From JBAXLO01 sp037134755 (GTDB lineage Bacteria; Bacteroidota; Bacteroidia; Bacteroidales; JACABE01): a stretch of DNA of 11,448 nucleotides. The notes under the pieces are model-generated. The model was not told where the DNA came from. It worked only from the letters and a program-made list of their open reading frames with translations, and searched no databases. Below, piece after piece: positions 4,592 through 11,448 of this stretch (position 1 is its first letter; every line of letters starts with the position of its first letter). The DNA is taken from assembly GCA_037134755.1 (NCBI GenBank), contig JBAXLO010000152.1, forward strand, positions 1-11,448. The letters are read 5' to 3'. The position numbers were made by a program, and so were the translations under genes.

Positions 4592-7150
4592 TTATTCCTT
4601 TGCAGGTTTTACTTTTGGAGTCTTTTTAGCTTTAGATATAGTTACAAAAACATCCTGAGTTTCGTCATTAATGTCAACATTAATAATGTCACCTTCTTGA
4701 AGTTTGGTTTTAATGATTTCTTCTGCAACACTATCTTCAACATAACGTTGAATAGCTCGTTTTAAAGGACGTGCACCAAACTGAGAATCCCAGCCTTTTT
4801 CAATAATATAATCCTTTAGTTTGTCAGTTAAAGCAATCTTATAACCTAACTTCTCAATCCTGTCATATAAATGGCTAAGTTCTATATCAATTATTTTATG
4901 AATGTCTTCGCGTTCTAATGAATCGAATATTATAATATCATCAATTCTGTTTATAAACTCAGGAGCAAAAGATTTCTTTAAAGCATTTTCAATTACTCCC
5001 TGAGCATAAGTTGCTTTTCCTGAAGTTTTGGCATTTGTATTAAAACCAACTCCCTGACCAAAATCTTTTAATTGACGAGAACCTATATTCGAAGTCATTA
5101 TTATAATAGTATTCTTAAAATCTACTTTACGTCCTAAACTATCAGTTAAAACACCATCATCAAGCACCTGCAATAATAAATGAAAAACATCAGGATGAGC
5201 TTTTTCAATTTCATCTAATAAAACGATAGAGTAGGGTTTTCTTCTTACTTTTTCAGTTAACTGTCCGCCTTCTTCATAACCAACATATCCCGGAGGAGCA
5301 CCAATTAATCTTGAAACAGCAAACTTCTCCATATACTCACTCATATCAATACGGATAAGAGCACTTTCTGAATCAAAAAGATATTTTGCCAATACTTTTG
5401 CAAGATAAGTTTTCCCAACACCTGTTGGACCAAGAAAAATAAAAGTTCCGATTGGTTTGTTTGGATCTTTTAATCCTGCACGATTCCTACGAATAGCTCT
5501 AACAACTTTCTTAATGGCATCATTCTGACCAATAACAGTACCTGCTAGTTCAGTTTCCATCTTTATCAAACGTTCACCTTCATTCTGTGCAATACGTTGA
5601 ACAGGAATGCCTGTCATCATTGAAACAACTTCAGCTACATTCTCTTCCGAAACATTTACACGATGTACTTTTGAATCATCTTCCCAACGTTTTTTAGCAG
5701 TTTCAAGCTTATCAGTTAATTGACGTTCAATATCTCGAAACTTAGCAGCCTCTTCATATTTCTGACTCTTTATTGCTTTATTCTTTTTCTGTTTTACATC
5801 TTCTATTTGTCCTTCAATTTCAATAATATCCGAAGGAACATTTAAATTTGTAATATGCACTCTGGAACCTGCTTCATCAAGAGCATCAATAGCTTTATCC
5901 GGTAAAAACCTATCCGACATATATCGATTGGTTAAATACACACAAGCTTTAATTGCTTCTTCGTCATAAGTTACCAAATGATGATCTTCATATTTAATCT
6001 TTATATTATTTAAAATCTCAATAGTTTCTTCAGGTGAAGTAGCATCAACTAATATCTTTTGAAAACGTCTTTCCAAAGCACCATCTTTCTCAATATACTG
6101 ACGGTATTCGTCTAAAGTTGTAGCACCAATGCATTGAATTTCACCACGTGCTAATGCAGGTTTAAACATATTAGATGCATCCAGTGAACCCGAAGCATTC
6201 CCTGCACCAACTATTGTATGAATTTCATCAATAAATAGTATGATATCAGGATTCTTCTCCAATTCATTTAATACAGCCTTCATTCTTTCTTCAAACTGCC
6301 CACGATACTTAGTACCGGCAACTAATGAAGCAAGATCTAATGTTACAATTCTTTTATTAAATAAAGCTCTTGATACTTTTCTTTGAATAATTCTTAAGGC
6401 TAAACCTTCAGCTATTGCTGATTTACCAACTCCTGGTTCTCCTATTAAAATAGGATTGTTTTTCTTTCTGCGGCTTAATATCTGAGCAATACGTTCCAAT
6501 TCTTTAGTTCTACCAACAATTGGATCTAACCTGTTTTCTTCAGCAGCTTTAGTTAAATCTCTACCAAAGTTATCTAAAACAGGTGTTTTTGATTTTGAAT
6601 CACCAGCTTTCTTAGGGATATTTCCAAAACTTTTACCTTCATCTTCTTGATCATCTGACATATCTTCTGGTAATTCATTTTTTACATCATACTTGTTTTC
6701 CCCATCATCAGAGTCTTGAAGATTAGATAACTCCGCTTTAACAATATCATATGTTACTTTGCTTTTATTTAAAAGCTTAGTTGCTATATTTTCTTCATCT
6801 TTTAAGATAGCTAATAATAAATGTTCAGTTCCTATTAGCTCACTTTTAAAGGTTTTAGCCTCCAGATATGTTATTTTAAGCGCTTTTTCAGCTTGTTTAA
6901 TTAAAGGTATATTGTCAACCTCTTTCTTTGAATGGCTACTTTCTTTGGAAATAGCTTTCTCAATATTTTTCTTCAAATCAACTAAATTTACATCTAAAAA
7001 GGATAGTATCTGGATTGCAATCCCTTCACCATCTCTTATTATTCCCAACATAAGATGTTCTATTCCAATATAATCATTACCAAGCCTCATAGCTTCTTCA
7101 CGACTAAATGCGATAACATCTTTAACTCTTTGTGAAAATTTTGCTTCCAT
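4592..7150 (-). CDS. clpC: ATP-dependent Clp protease ATP-binding subunit ClpC
   Basis: ClpC is a cytoplasmic hexameric AAA+ unfoldase that feeds proteins into the ClpP protease. At 852 residues it has normal ClpC length. Domains in order: two Clp N repeats (1-75 and 80-145); an acidic linker (about 143-175); AAA+ module 1 with Walker A GEPGVGKS (237-244), Walker B ILFIDEIH (304-311) and pore-loop Tyr282; a UVR-type coiled segment (about 455-490) typical of ClpC and absent from ClpA; AAA+ module 2 with Walker A GPTGVGKT (574-581), Walker B LLDEIE (644-649), pore loop GYVG (621-624) and sensor-2 arginine in GARPLKR (792-798). The VGF tripeptide (701-703), in the loop that docks on ClpP, marks it as protease-coupled rather than a ClpB disaggregase. 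No catalytic residue is missing. It is divergent from gyrA, with its own promoter and terminator. The ATG at 7150 gives the usual MEAKFSQRVK start. Confidence 0.97.
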   Translation of the reverse strand: MEAKFSQRVKDVIAFSREEAMRLGNDYIGIEHLMLGIIRDGEGIAIQILSFLDVNLVDLKKNIEKAISKESSHSKKEVDNIPLIKQAEKALKITYLEAKTFKSELIGTEHLLLAILKDEENIATKLLNKSKVTYDIVKAELSNLQDSDDGENKYDVKNELPEDMSDDQEDEGKSFGNIPKKAGDSKSKTPVLDNFGRDLTKAAEENRLDPIVGRTKELERIAQILSRRKKNNPILIGEPGVGKSAIAEGLALRIIQRKVSRALFNKRIVTLDLASLVAGTKYRGQFEERMKAVLNELEKNPDIILFIDEIHTIVGAGNASGSLDASNMFKPALARGEIQCIGATTLDEYRQYIEKDGALERRFQKILVDATSPEETIEILNNIKIKYEDHHLVTYDEEAIKACVYLTNRYMSDRFLPDKAIDALDEAGSRVHITNLNVPSDIIEIEGQIEDVKQKKNKAIKSQKYEEAAKFRDIERQLTDKLETAKKRWEDDSKVHRVNVSEENVAEVVSMMTGIPVQRIAQNEGERLIKMETELAGTVIGQNDAIKKVVRAIRRNRAGLKDPNKPIGTFIFLGPTGVGKTYLAKVLAKYLFDSESALIRIDMSEYMEKFAVSRLIGAPPGYVGYEEGGQLTEKVRRKPYSIVLLDEIEKAHPDVFHLLLQVLDDGVLTDSLGRKVDFKNTIIIMTSNIGSRQLKDFGQGVGFNTNAKTSGKATYAQGVIENALKKSFAPEFINRIDDIIIFDSLEREDIHKIIDIELSHLYDRIEKLGYKIALTDKLKDYIIEKGWDSQFGARPLKRAIQRYVEDSVAEEIIKTKLQEGDIINVDINDETQDVFVTISKAKKTPKVKPAKE

Positions 7151-7172
7151 TTTTATTTAAATTAAATCGCTA

Positions 7173-7205
7173 CAAAATTACTTATAACTTTCCATTAATA
7201 ACAAT
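7173..7205 (-). promoter_or_regulatory. Candidate clpC promoter
   Basis: Read on the minus strand, TAATTTTG (7180 to 7173) is a perfect Bacteroidota -7 element (TAnnTTTG). A TTG (7204 to 7202, within ATTG) lies 21 bases upstream as the -33 element. The predicted transcript would begin about 15-20 bases before the ATG at 7150. The core is part of a 19-base block shared with the gyrA promoter. Confidence 0.7.
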
Positions 7206-7213
7206 TATTGTTA
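7199..7213. promoter_or_regulatory. Palindrome over clpC -33 element (possible operator)
   Basis: TAACAATTATTGTTA is a perfect 15-base palindrome with a single central base. It covers the proposed -33 triplet of the clpC promoter, where a bound protein would block or guide RNA polymerase. The binding protein is unknown; the arms are AT-rich, so chance cannot be ruled out. Confidence 0.4.
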
Positions 7214-7262
7214 CAAAGTGACTTACATTATTAAAATTAAAGTTCAAAATTATCTATAATAA

Positions 7263-7276
7263 TTGATTAAAATCAA
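7263..7276. promoter_or_regulatory. FNR/CRP-family-like dyad TTGAT-N4-ATCAA
   Basis: TTGAT (7263-7267), spacer TAAA, ATCAA (7272-7276) matches the classical FNR consensus at all ten defined positions. Its centre (about 7269.5) is about 98 bases upstream of the expected gyrA transcript start and about 103 from that of clpC, nearly the midpoint between the two promoters. Bacteroidota have many CRP/FNR-family regulators, but the consensus is from Proteobacteria, so the assignment is inference. Confidence 0.4.
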
Positions 7277-7294
7277 AAAATAATGGATTTTTAT

Positions 7295-7310
7295 TAACAT
7301 TGGTATGTTA
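7295..7310. promoter_or_regulatory. Dyad upstream of gyrA promoter (possible operator)
   Basis: TAACAT (7295-7300), spacer TGGT, ATGTTA (7305-7310) is a perfect inverted repeat 20 bases upstream of the proposed gyrA -33 element. Its outer bases (TAACA/TGTTA) match those of the palindrome at the clpC promoter, with a spacer one base longer. Confidence 0.35.
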
Positions 7311-7330
7311 GTAATATAAATAATATTTAA

Positions 7331-7362
7331 CTTGCCTATCTCATAAATTATAAGTAATTTCG
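7331..7362 (+). promoter_or_regulatory. Candidate gyrA promoter
   Basis: CTTG (7331-7334) is followed after 20 bases by TAATTTCG (7355-7362), one base away from the Bacteroidota -7 consensus TAnnTTTG. Transcription would start near 7368, leaving a leader of about 40 bases before the ATG at 7407. The -7 region lies in the block 7348-7366, which matches the clpC promoter core at 18 of 19 positions. Confidence 0.6.
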
Positions 7363-7406
7363 TAGCATAATTTTAATTAAAATAATCTACTGTAATAGTG
7401 TAAACT

Positions 7407-10058
7407 ATGGAAATGCAAGAAGGCGAAAAAATAATAAAAGTCAATATCGAAAATCAAATGAAATCAGCTTACATTGATTATTCAATGTCTGTAATTGTTT
7501 CAAGAGCTTTGCCAGATGTTAGAGACGGGCTTAAACCGGTACATCGAAGAATTTTATATGCAATGCTTGATTTAGGTATTACATCTAATCGTCCCTATAA
7601 GAAATCTGCCAGAATAGTAGGGGAGGTTTTAGGGAAATACCATCCACATGGTGACACTTCAGTATATGACGCAATGGTTCGTATGGCTCAGGAGTGGTCA
7701 TTACGTTATCCTTTAATCGATGGTCAAGGTAACTTTGGTTCTATTGATCAGGATCCACCTGCTGCTATGCGTTATACTGAAGCAAGATTGCAAAAAATCG
7801 CTGAAGAAATGCTTTCTGATATTGAAAAAGAAACTGTTGATTTCCAATTAAACTTTGATGATTCTCTTCAGGAACCAACTGTATTACCTTCTCGAATTCC
7901 AAATCTTTTGATAAATGGAACATCTGGTATTGCTGTTGGTATGGCTACTAATATGGCTCCTCATAATCTTTCGGAAGTTGTTGATGGTATCATTGCTTAT
8001 ATTGATAACAATGAAATTACTATTGTTGAATTGATGAAACATATAAAAGCACCTGATTTTCCAACTGGAGGTATTATTTATGGTTATGAAGGTGTTAAAG
8101 ATGCTTATGAGACTGGGAGAGGAAGAATTGTTATTAGAGGCGAAACTAAAATTGAACCAGATGAACACGGAAAAGATAAAATAATTGTAACCTCTATACC
8201 TTATCAGGTTAACAAAGCAGAGATGATTAAAAAAACTGCTGATTTAATAAATGATAAAAAGATTGATGGTATTACGGATATTAGAGACGAATCTGATAGA
8301 AACGGATTAAGAGTTGTTTATGAATTAAGAAAAGATGCAATCACTAATGTTGTATTAAATAAATTATATCAATATACAGCTTTACAATCTTCGTTTAGTA
8401 TAAATAGTATTGCCCTTGTTAAAGGAAGGCCAATGATGTTAAATCTAAAAGACATCATCAGGCATTTTGTTGATCACCGACATGATGTTATTGTTAAACG
8501 TACTAAATATGATTTAAATGAAGCTCAGAAAAGAGCTCATATTTTAGAAGGATTATTAATTGCATTAGATCATATTGATGAAGTTATAGCAATTATTAGA
8601 GCATCTCAAACTGTTGATGATGCACGTACCGAGTTGATGCAGAAGTTCGGATTAAGCGAAGTTCAATCCAGAGCTATTGTTGATATGCGATTAAGAAGTT
8701 TAGTTGGTCTCGAAAGAGATAAACTACAAGCAGAATATGCTGAACTTCAAAAGAAAATTGAATATTATCAACTAGTATTAGGTGATCTTAATCTTCGAAT
8801 GGAAATTATTAAAGAAGAATTAAGAGAAGTTAAAGAGAAATTTGGTGATAAAGCTAAAACTGAAATTGAATATTCAGCTTCAGATTTTAGAATAGAAGAT
8901 ACTATAGCTGATGAAGATGTTGTAATTACAATTTCTCACATGGGTTATATTAAAAGAACTCCTTTAACAGAATATCGTCGTCAGAATAGGGGAGGACGTG
9001 GAGCAAAAGGTTCAGATATAAGGGATGAAGACTTTCTTGAACATCTGTTCGTGGCTTCAATGCATAATTATATGCTGTTCTTTACTGAGAAAGGAAAATG
9101 CTTCTGGATGAGAGTATTTGAAATCCCAGAAGGTTCAAAGACTTCAAAAGGAAGAGCTATACAAAATTTAATTAGTATTGATAGAGATGATAAGGTTAAA
9201 GCTTTTATCAATGTTAAAAATCTAAAAGATGAAGATTATATTAATAATAACTTCATTATCCTGTGTACTACAAAGGGAGTTATCAAGAAGACATCTTTAA
9301 AAGCTTATTCCAAACCACGTAGCAATGGTATTAATGCTATTACTATTCGTGAAGACGATCATTTACTAGAAGCAAGAATGACTAACGGTGAAAATGAAGT
9401 AATGTTAGCACTTAAATCAGGTAAAGCTATCCGTTTTAATGAAAGAACTGTTCGCCCAATGGGTAGAAATGCAAGTGGTGTGAGAGGTATGAGACTTGCT
9501 AATCCAAAAGATGAAGTCATTGGTATGATTTGTGTTCAAAGTGCTGATGAAAATACATTACAAGACATTTTAGTAGTTTCTGAAAATGGTTACGGTAAAC
9601 GATCTAAACTAGAAGACTATAGAGAAACAAATAGAGGTGGTAAAGGTGTTAAAACAATTAATATTACTGAAAAAACAGGTAATCTGATTGCTATCAAAAA
9701 TGTTTTTGATAGAGATGATTTAATGATTATTAATAAATCAGGAGTAATTATCAGACTTGCTATCGGCGATCTAAGAGTTATGGGTAGAGCAACACAGGGT
9801 GTTAAATTGATAAACTTAAGAGATAATGATGCAATAGCAGCTGTTGCTAAGGTTGAAGTTGATGAAAACGAAGCGGAACTTTTAGAATTAGATGATGAGA
9901 ACATTGACATTGAAGTTGTAAATGAACGTCATGTTAAAGTACCTGAAGAATTTGCCGAAATCGATGATTCAGATATCGATAAATCAACAATTAGCAATAA
10001 AGATGATATTGAAGATAATGATAATGAAGAAATCATCCAAAATGATGATGAAATTTAA
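7407..10058 (+). CDS. gyrA: DNA gyrase subunit A
   Basis: GyrA is the DNA-cleaving subunit of the A2B2 gyrase that adds negative supercoils using ATP bound by GyrB. The N-terminal winged-helix/tower region holds the catalytic tyrosine Tyr123 in AAMRYTEARL, preceded by the quinolone-determining segment HPHGDTSVYDAMVRMAQ (79-95). Thr84 aligns with E. coli Ser83 and Asp88 with Asp87. A coiled-coil arm follows at roughly 368-485, then the C-terminal beta-pinwheel that wraps DNA. The GyrA box QNRGGRGAKG (526-535) marks gyrase rather than ParC of topoisomerase IV; a weaker blade repeat NRGGKG is at 742-747. The last 65 residues are very acidic (28 Asp/Glu). Length 883 is close to the family norm. 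An alternative ATG two codons downstream (7413) is possible. gyrA is divergent from clpC and followed after 70 bases by the TPR gene, with no terminator between, suggesting co-transcription. Confidence 0.97.
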   Translation: MEMQEGEKIIKVNIENQMKSAYIDYSMSVIVSRALPDVRDGLKPVHRRILYAMLDLGITSNRPYKKSARIVGEVLGKYHPHGDTSVYDAMVRMAQEWSLRYPLIDGQGNFGSIDQDPPAAMRYTEARLQKIAEEMLSDIEKETVDFQLNFDDSLQEPTVLPSRIPNLLINGTSGIAVGMATNMAPHNLSEVVDGIIAYIDNNEITIVELMKHIKAPDFPTGGIIYGYEGVKDAYETGRGRIVIRGETKIEPDEHGKDKIIVTSIPYQVNKAEMIKKTADLINDKKIDGITDIRDESDRNGLRVVYELRKDAITNVVLNKLYQYTALQSSFSINSIALVKGRPMMLNLKDIIRHFVDHRHDVIVKRTKYDLNEAQKRAHILEGLLIALDHIDEVIAIIRASQTVDDARTELMQKFGLSEVQSRAIVDMRLRSLVGLERDKLQAEYAELQKKIEYYQLVLGDLNLRMEIIKEELREVKEKFGDKAKTEIEYSASDFRIEDTIADEDVVITISHMGYIKRTPLTEYRRQNRGGRGAKGSDIRDEDFLEHLFVASMHNYMLFFTEKGKCFWMRVFEIPEGSKTSKGRAIQNLISIDRDDKVKAFINVKNLKDEDYINNNFIILCTTKGVIKKTSLKAYSKPRSNGINAITIREDDHLLEARMTNGENEVMLALKSGKAIRFNERTVRPMGRNASGVRGMRLANPKDEVIGMICVQSADENTLQDILVVSENGYGKRSKLEDYRETNRGGKGVKTINITEKTGNLIAIKNVFDRDDLMIINKSGVIIRLAIGDLRVMGRATQGVKLINLRDNDAIAAVAKVEVDENEAELLELDDENIDIEVVNERHVKVPEEFAEIDDSDIDKSTISNKDDIEDNDNEEIIQNDDEI

Positions 10059-10128
10059 TGGCATTGATTTTGTTTAAATAATAAATAATATTTTAAAAGA
10101 AAATTAGAAACCAAAAAATTATAATAAA

Positions 10129-11370
10129 ATGAAAAAAATAGCTTTAATAACAATTATTTTAGTAATTAACTTTACTTTATTAAAAGCTCAACCAATTAAT
10201 GTTCAAAGTGCTTTTAATTATTTAAGAAGTGGTCAATTAGATAAAGCAGTTGAAAAGATAGAACCTGCTATTAAAAACGACAAGACAATGAGCGATGCTA
10301 AAACATGGCTTTATAGAGGTAATATTTACATTCAAATTTCAGCATCAAAAGACCCTAAGTATAAATCTATTGATACCAATGCAGTTCAAGTAGCTTATGA
10401 TTCTTATCAAAAATCAATAGAACTGGATAAAGAAAAAGAATTTTTCCAGAAAAACATGATAGGTTTAAATGCATGTGGAGAACAATTTTATGCTGTGGGT
10501 GCTGAATATTATAAGAAAAAAGATTACCCAAATGCATTATTATCATTTGAAAAGACAATTCAAATTAATTCTATAATGGGTAAAGCAGATACAATTGCAA
10601 CATATTATGCAGCTTTTTGTGCTGATTTGTCAAAAAACAAAGTTAAAGCAAAGGAATATTTCAGAAACCTTATAAGACTTAATTATAATGAACCTTCTGT
10701 GTATACTGCTTTAGCTGCAATATATAAAGAAGATAAAGACACAGCAAGAACTATAAAAATAATAAGAGATGGGAGAAAGAAATTTCCACAAAACTATGAT
10801 TTAATTATTTCTGAAGCTAATTATTATTTAGCAGCAGGGGAGGATTTGAAAGCTCAAGCTTCATTAAGACAAGCTATTGAGAAAGATCCTAACAATCCTG
10901 TAATTCATTATAATTTTGGAATTATTTATGAAAAAATTAGAGATTTTGAAAATGCAGAAACTGCTTATAAAAAAGCTATTGAATTAAAAGCTACTTATTT
11001 TGATGCTTATTACAATCTTGGTGCATTATATATCAATATAGCCTCTGAATTAAGTAAACAAGCAAATAATTTACCTTTAGAGAAAACAAAAGAATTTGAC
11101 GAATTTAAGAATAAAGCTAATAAACTATTACAACAAGCATTACCTTATCTAGAAAAAGCTATTAAATTACAATCTACCGATCAAAATACTCAGAATGCTT
11201 TAAAAGAAATTTATAAAAAACTTATCAAAACTAAAAATTCAGATATAATTAAAAAAGTTATTTTAGATTCTAAAAATTCTAATTTAATTAATGATCTGGA
11301 ATTATCATCGCTTTTAAAAGATTTTAATTTAATGAGTATTATAAAGGATACAGACGTGTTAAAGAAATAA
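10129..11370 (+). CDS. Secreted TPR-repeat protein downstream of gyrA
   Basis: The N-terminus MKKIALITIILVINFTLLKA is a typical signal peptide with likely cleavage after Ala20, before Gln21, so the protein probably acts in the periplasm. The rest is tetratricopeptide-like helical repeats that form protein-binding surfaces. Clear units are at about 24-50 (FNYLRSGQLDKAVEKIEPAI), 118-148 (YYKKKDYPNALLSFEKTIQI), 225-252 (YYLAAGEDLKAQASLRQAIEK), 258-286 (NFGIIYEKIRDFENAETAYKKAIEL) and 292-346, which has an inserted Lys-rich loop (308-329). The final 45 residues are a less regular helical tail. No enzyme motif is seen. In Porphyromonas gingivalis a TPR gene (tprA, PG1385) lies next to gyrA, as I recall, so this neighbour pair may be conserved in the phylum. 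It follows gyrA by 70 bases with no strong promoter or terminator between, and ends in a good terminator, so it is probably read from the gyrA promoter. Confidence 0.85.
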   Translation: MKKIALITIILVINFTLLKAQPINVQSAFNYLRSGQLDKAVEKIEPAIKNDKTMSDAKTWLYRGNIYIQISASKDPKYKSIDTNAVQVAYDSYQKSIELDKEKEFFQKNMIGLNACGEQFYAVGAEYYKKKDYPNALLSFEKTIQINSIMGKADTIATYYAAFCADLSKNKVKAKEYFRNLIRLNYNEPSVYTALAAIYKEDKDTARTIKIIRDGRKKFPQNYDLIISEANYYLAAGEDLKAQASLRQAIEKDPNNPVIHYNFGIIYEKIRDFENAETAYKKAIELKATYFDAYYNLGALYINIASELSKQANNLPLEKTKEFDEFKNKANKLLQQALPYLEKAIKLQSTDQNTQNALKEIYKKLIKTKNSDIIKKVILDSKNSNLINDLELSSLLKDFNLMSIIKDTDVLKK

Positions 11371-11382
11371 TAAATGAGAAAT

Positions 11383-11418
11383 AATAAGAGAGGTTAGTTG
11401 TTAGCCTCTCTTATTTTT
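11383..11418 (+). terminator. Intrinsic terminator of the gyrA-TPR unit
   Basis: AATAAGAGAGG (11383-11393) pairs perfectly with CCTCTCTTATT (11405-11415). Three more inner pairs (one G-T) extend it to a 14-base stem with a 5-base loop. The stem is followed by a short T run ending at 11418. It lies 12 bases after the TPR stop codon. Confidence 0.88.
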
Positions 11419-11429
11419 ATAATTATAAT

Positions 11430-11444
11430 TTAACATAATGTTAA
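11430..11444. promoter_or_regulatory. 15-bp palindrome TTAACATAATGTTAA at right edge
   Basis: TTAACAT and ATGTTAA flank a single A in a perfect palindrome just after the terminator. It has the TAACA/TGTTA ends also seen in the two clpC-gyrA dyads, but with a shorter spacer. It may be an operator or promoter-proximal site for a gene beyond the window; nothing further can be seen. Confidence 0.3.
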
Positions 11445-11448
11445 TTAT

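Noticed and set aside
6759..7073. Open frame of 104 codons on the plus strand inside clpC
   Set aside because: Antisense to the conserved Clp N domain; the hydrophobic product is explained by the reverse complement of clpC codons.
7884..8168. Open frame of 94 codons on the minus strand inside gyrA
   Set aside because: It lies wholly within the well-supported gyrA gene and its product is Ser/Asn/Phe-rich low-complexity sequence typical of an antisense shadow.
9630..9647. NRGGKG (residues 742-747) as a second GyrA box
   Set aside because: It is the repeated blade motif of the beta-pinwheel, which is normally degenerate in later blades, and is not evidence of duplication.
9617..9910. Open frame of 97 codons on the minus strand inside gyrA
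   Set aside because: Antisense to the GyrA C-terminal domain; Ser-rich repetitive product with no family features.
7407..10058. ParC (topoisomerase IV subunit A) as an alternative to GyrA
   Set aside because: The near-canonical GyrA box at residues 526-535 and a full pinwheel domain support gyrase.
10367..10558. 63-codon minus-strand frame inside the TPR gene
   Set aside because: Lies inside clear TPR repeats on the other strand and shows no protein-like features.

Overview
The window is an AT-rich piece of a Bacteroidota chromosome, most likely a Bacteroidia-type genome. The evidence is the divergent clpC and gyrA genes followed by a secreted TPR protein gene, the lack of purine-rich Shine-Dalgarno sequences ahead of start codons, and promoter candidates of the Bacteroidota type (TTG, about 20 bases, then TAnnTTTG). 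The assignment is from sequence character and protein style; no database search was possible.

Bases 1-4538 look accessory. The tail of an unidentified gene lies at the left edge. A 237-residue protein of unknown function follows, ending in a five-copy 8-base tandem repeat and a clear intrinsic terminator. Next comes a tight same-strand run: a GIY-YIG nuclease with its own N-terminal domain (991-1794), then three small unrecognised genes (1806-2432, 2469-2774, 2806-3267) separated by only 11-36 bases. A separate HD-domain phosphohydrolase follows (3390-3995). About 540 bases of non-coding DNA then hold short GC-rich inverted repeats and a pair of direct repeats. The nuclease cluster could be a small defence or mobile-element cargo unit, but only the nuclease and HD families are recognisable, so this is inference.

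Bases 4539-11418 are core genome. clpC (minus strand, AAA+ unfoldase of the ClpCP protease) has its own terminator. It is divergent from gyrA (DNA gyrase subunit A, plus strand), which is followed after 70 bases by a TPR-repeat protein with a signal peptide and a strong terminator. gyrA and the TPR gene are probably one transcription unit.

The most interesting non-coding stretch is the 256-base clpC-gyrA intergenic region. It carries two nearly identical 19-base promoter cores in inverted orientation (18 of 19 identical). A perfect TTGAT-N4-ATCAA dyad, matching the classical FNR-type consensus, sits almost exactly midway between them. Two further dyads with TAACA/TGTTA arms lie next to the two -33 regions. 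This suggests that protein quality control and supercoiling share control in this organism. A third TAACA/TGTTA palindrome lies at the right edge.
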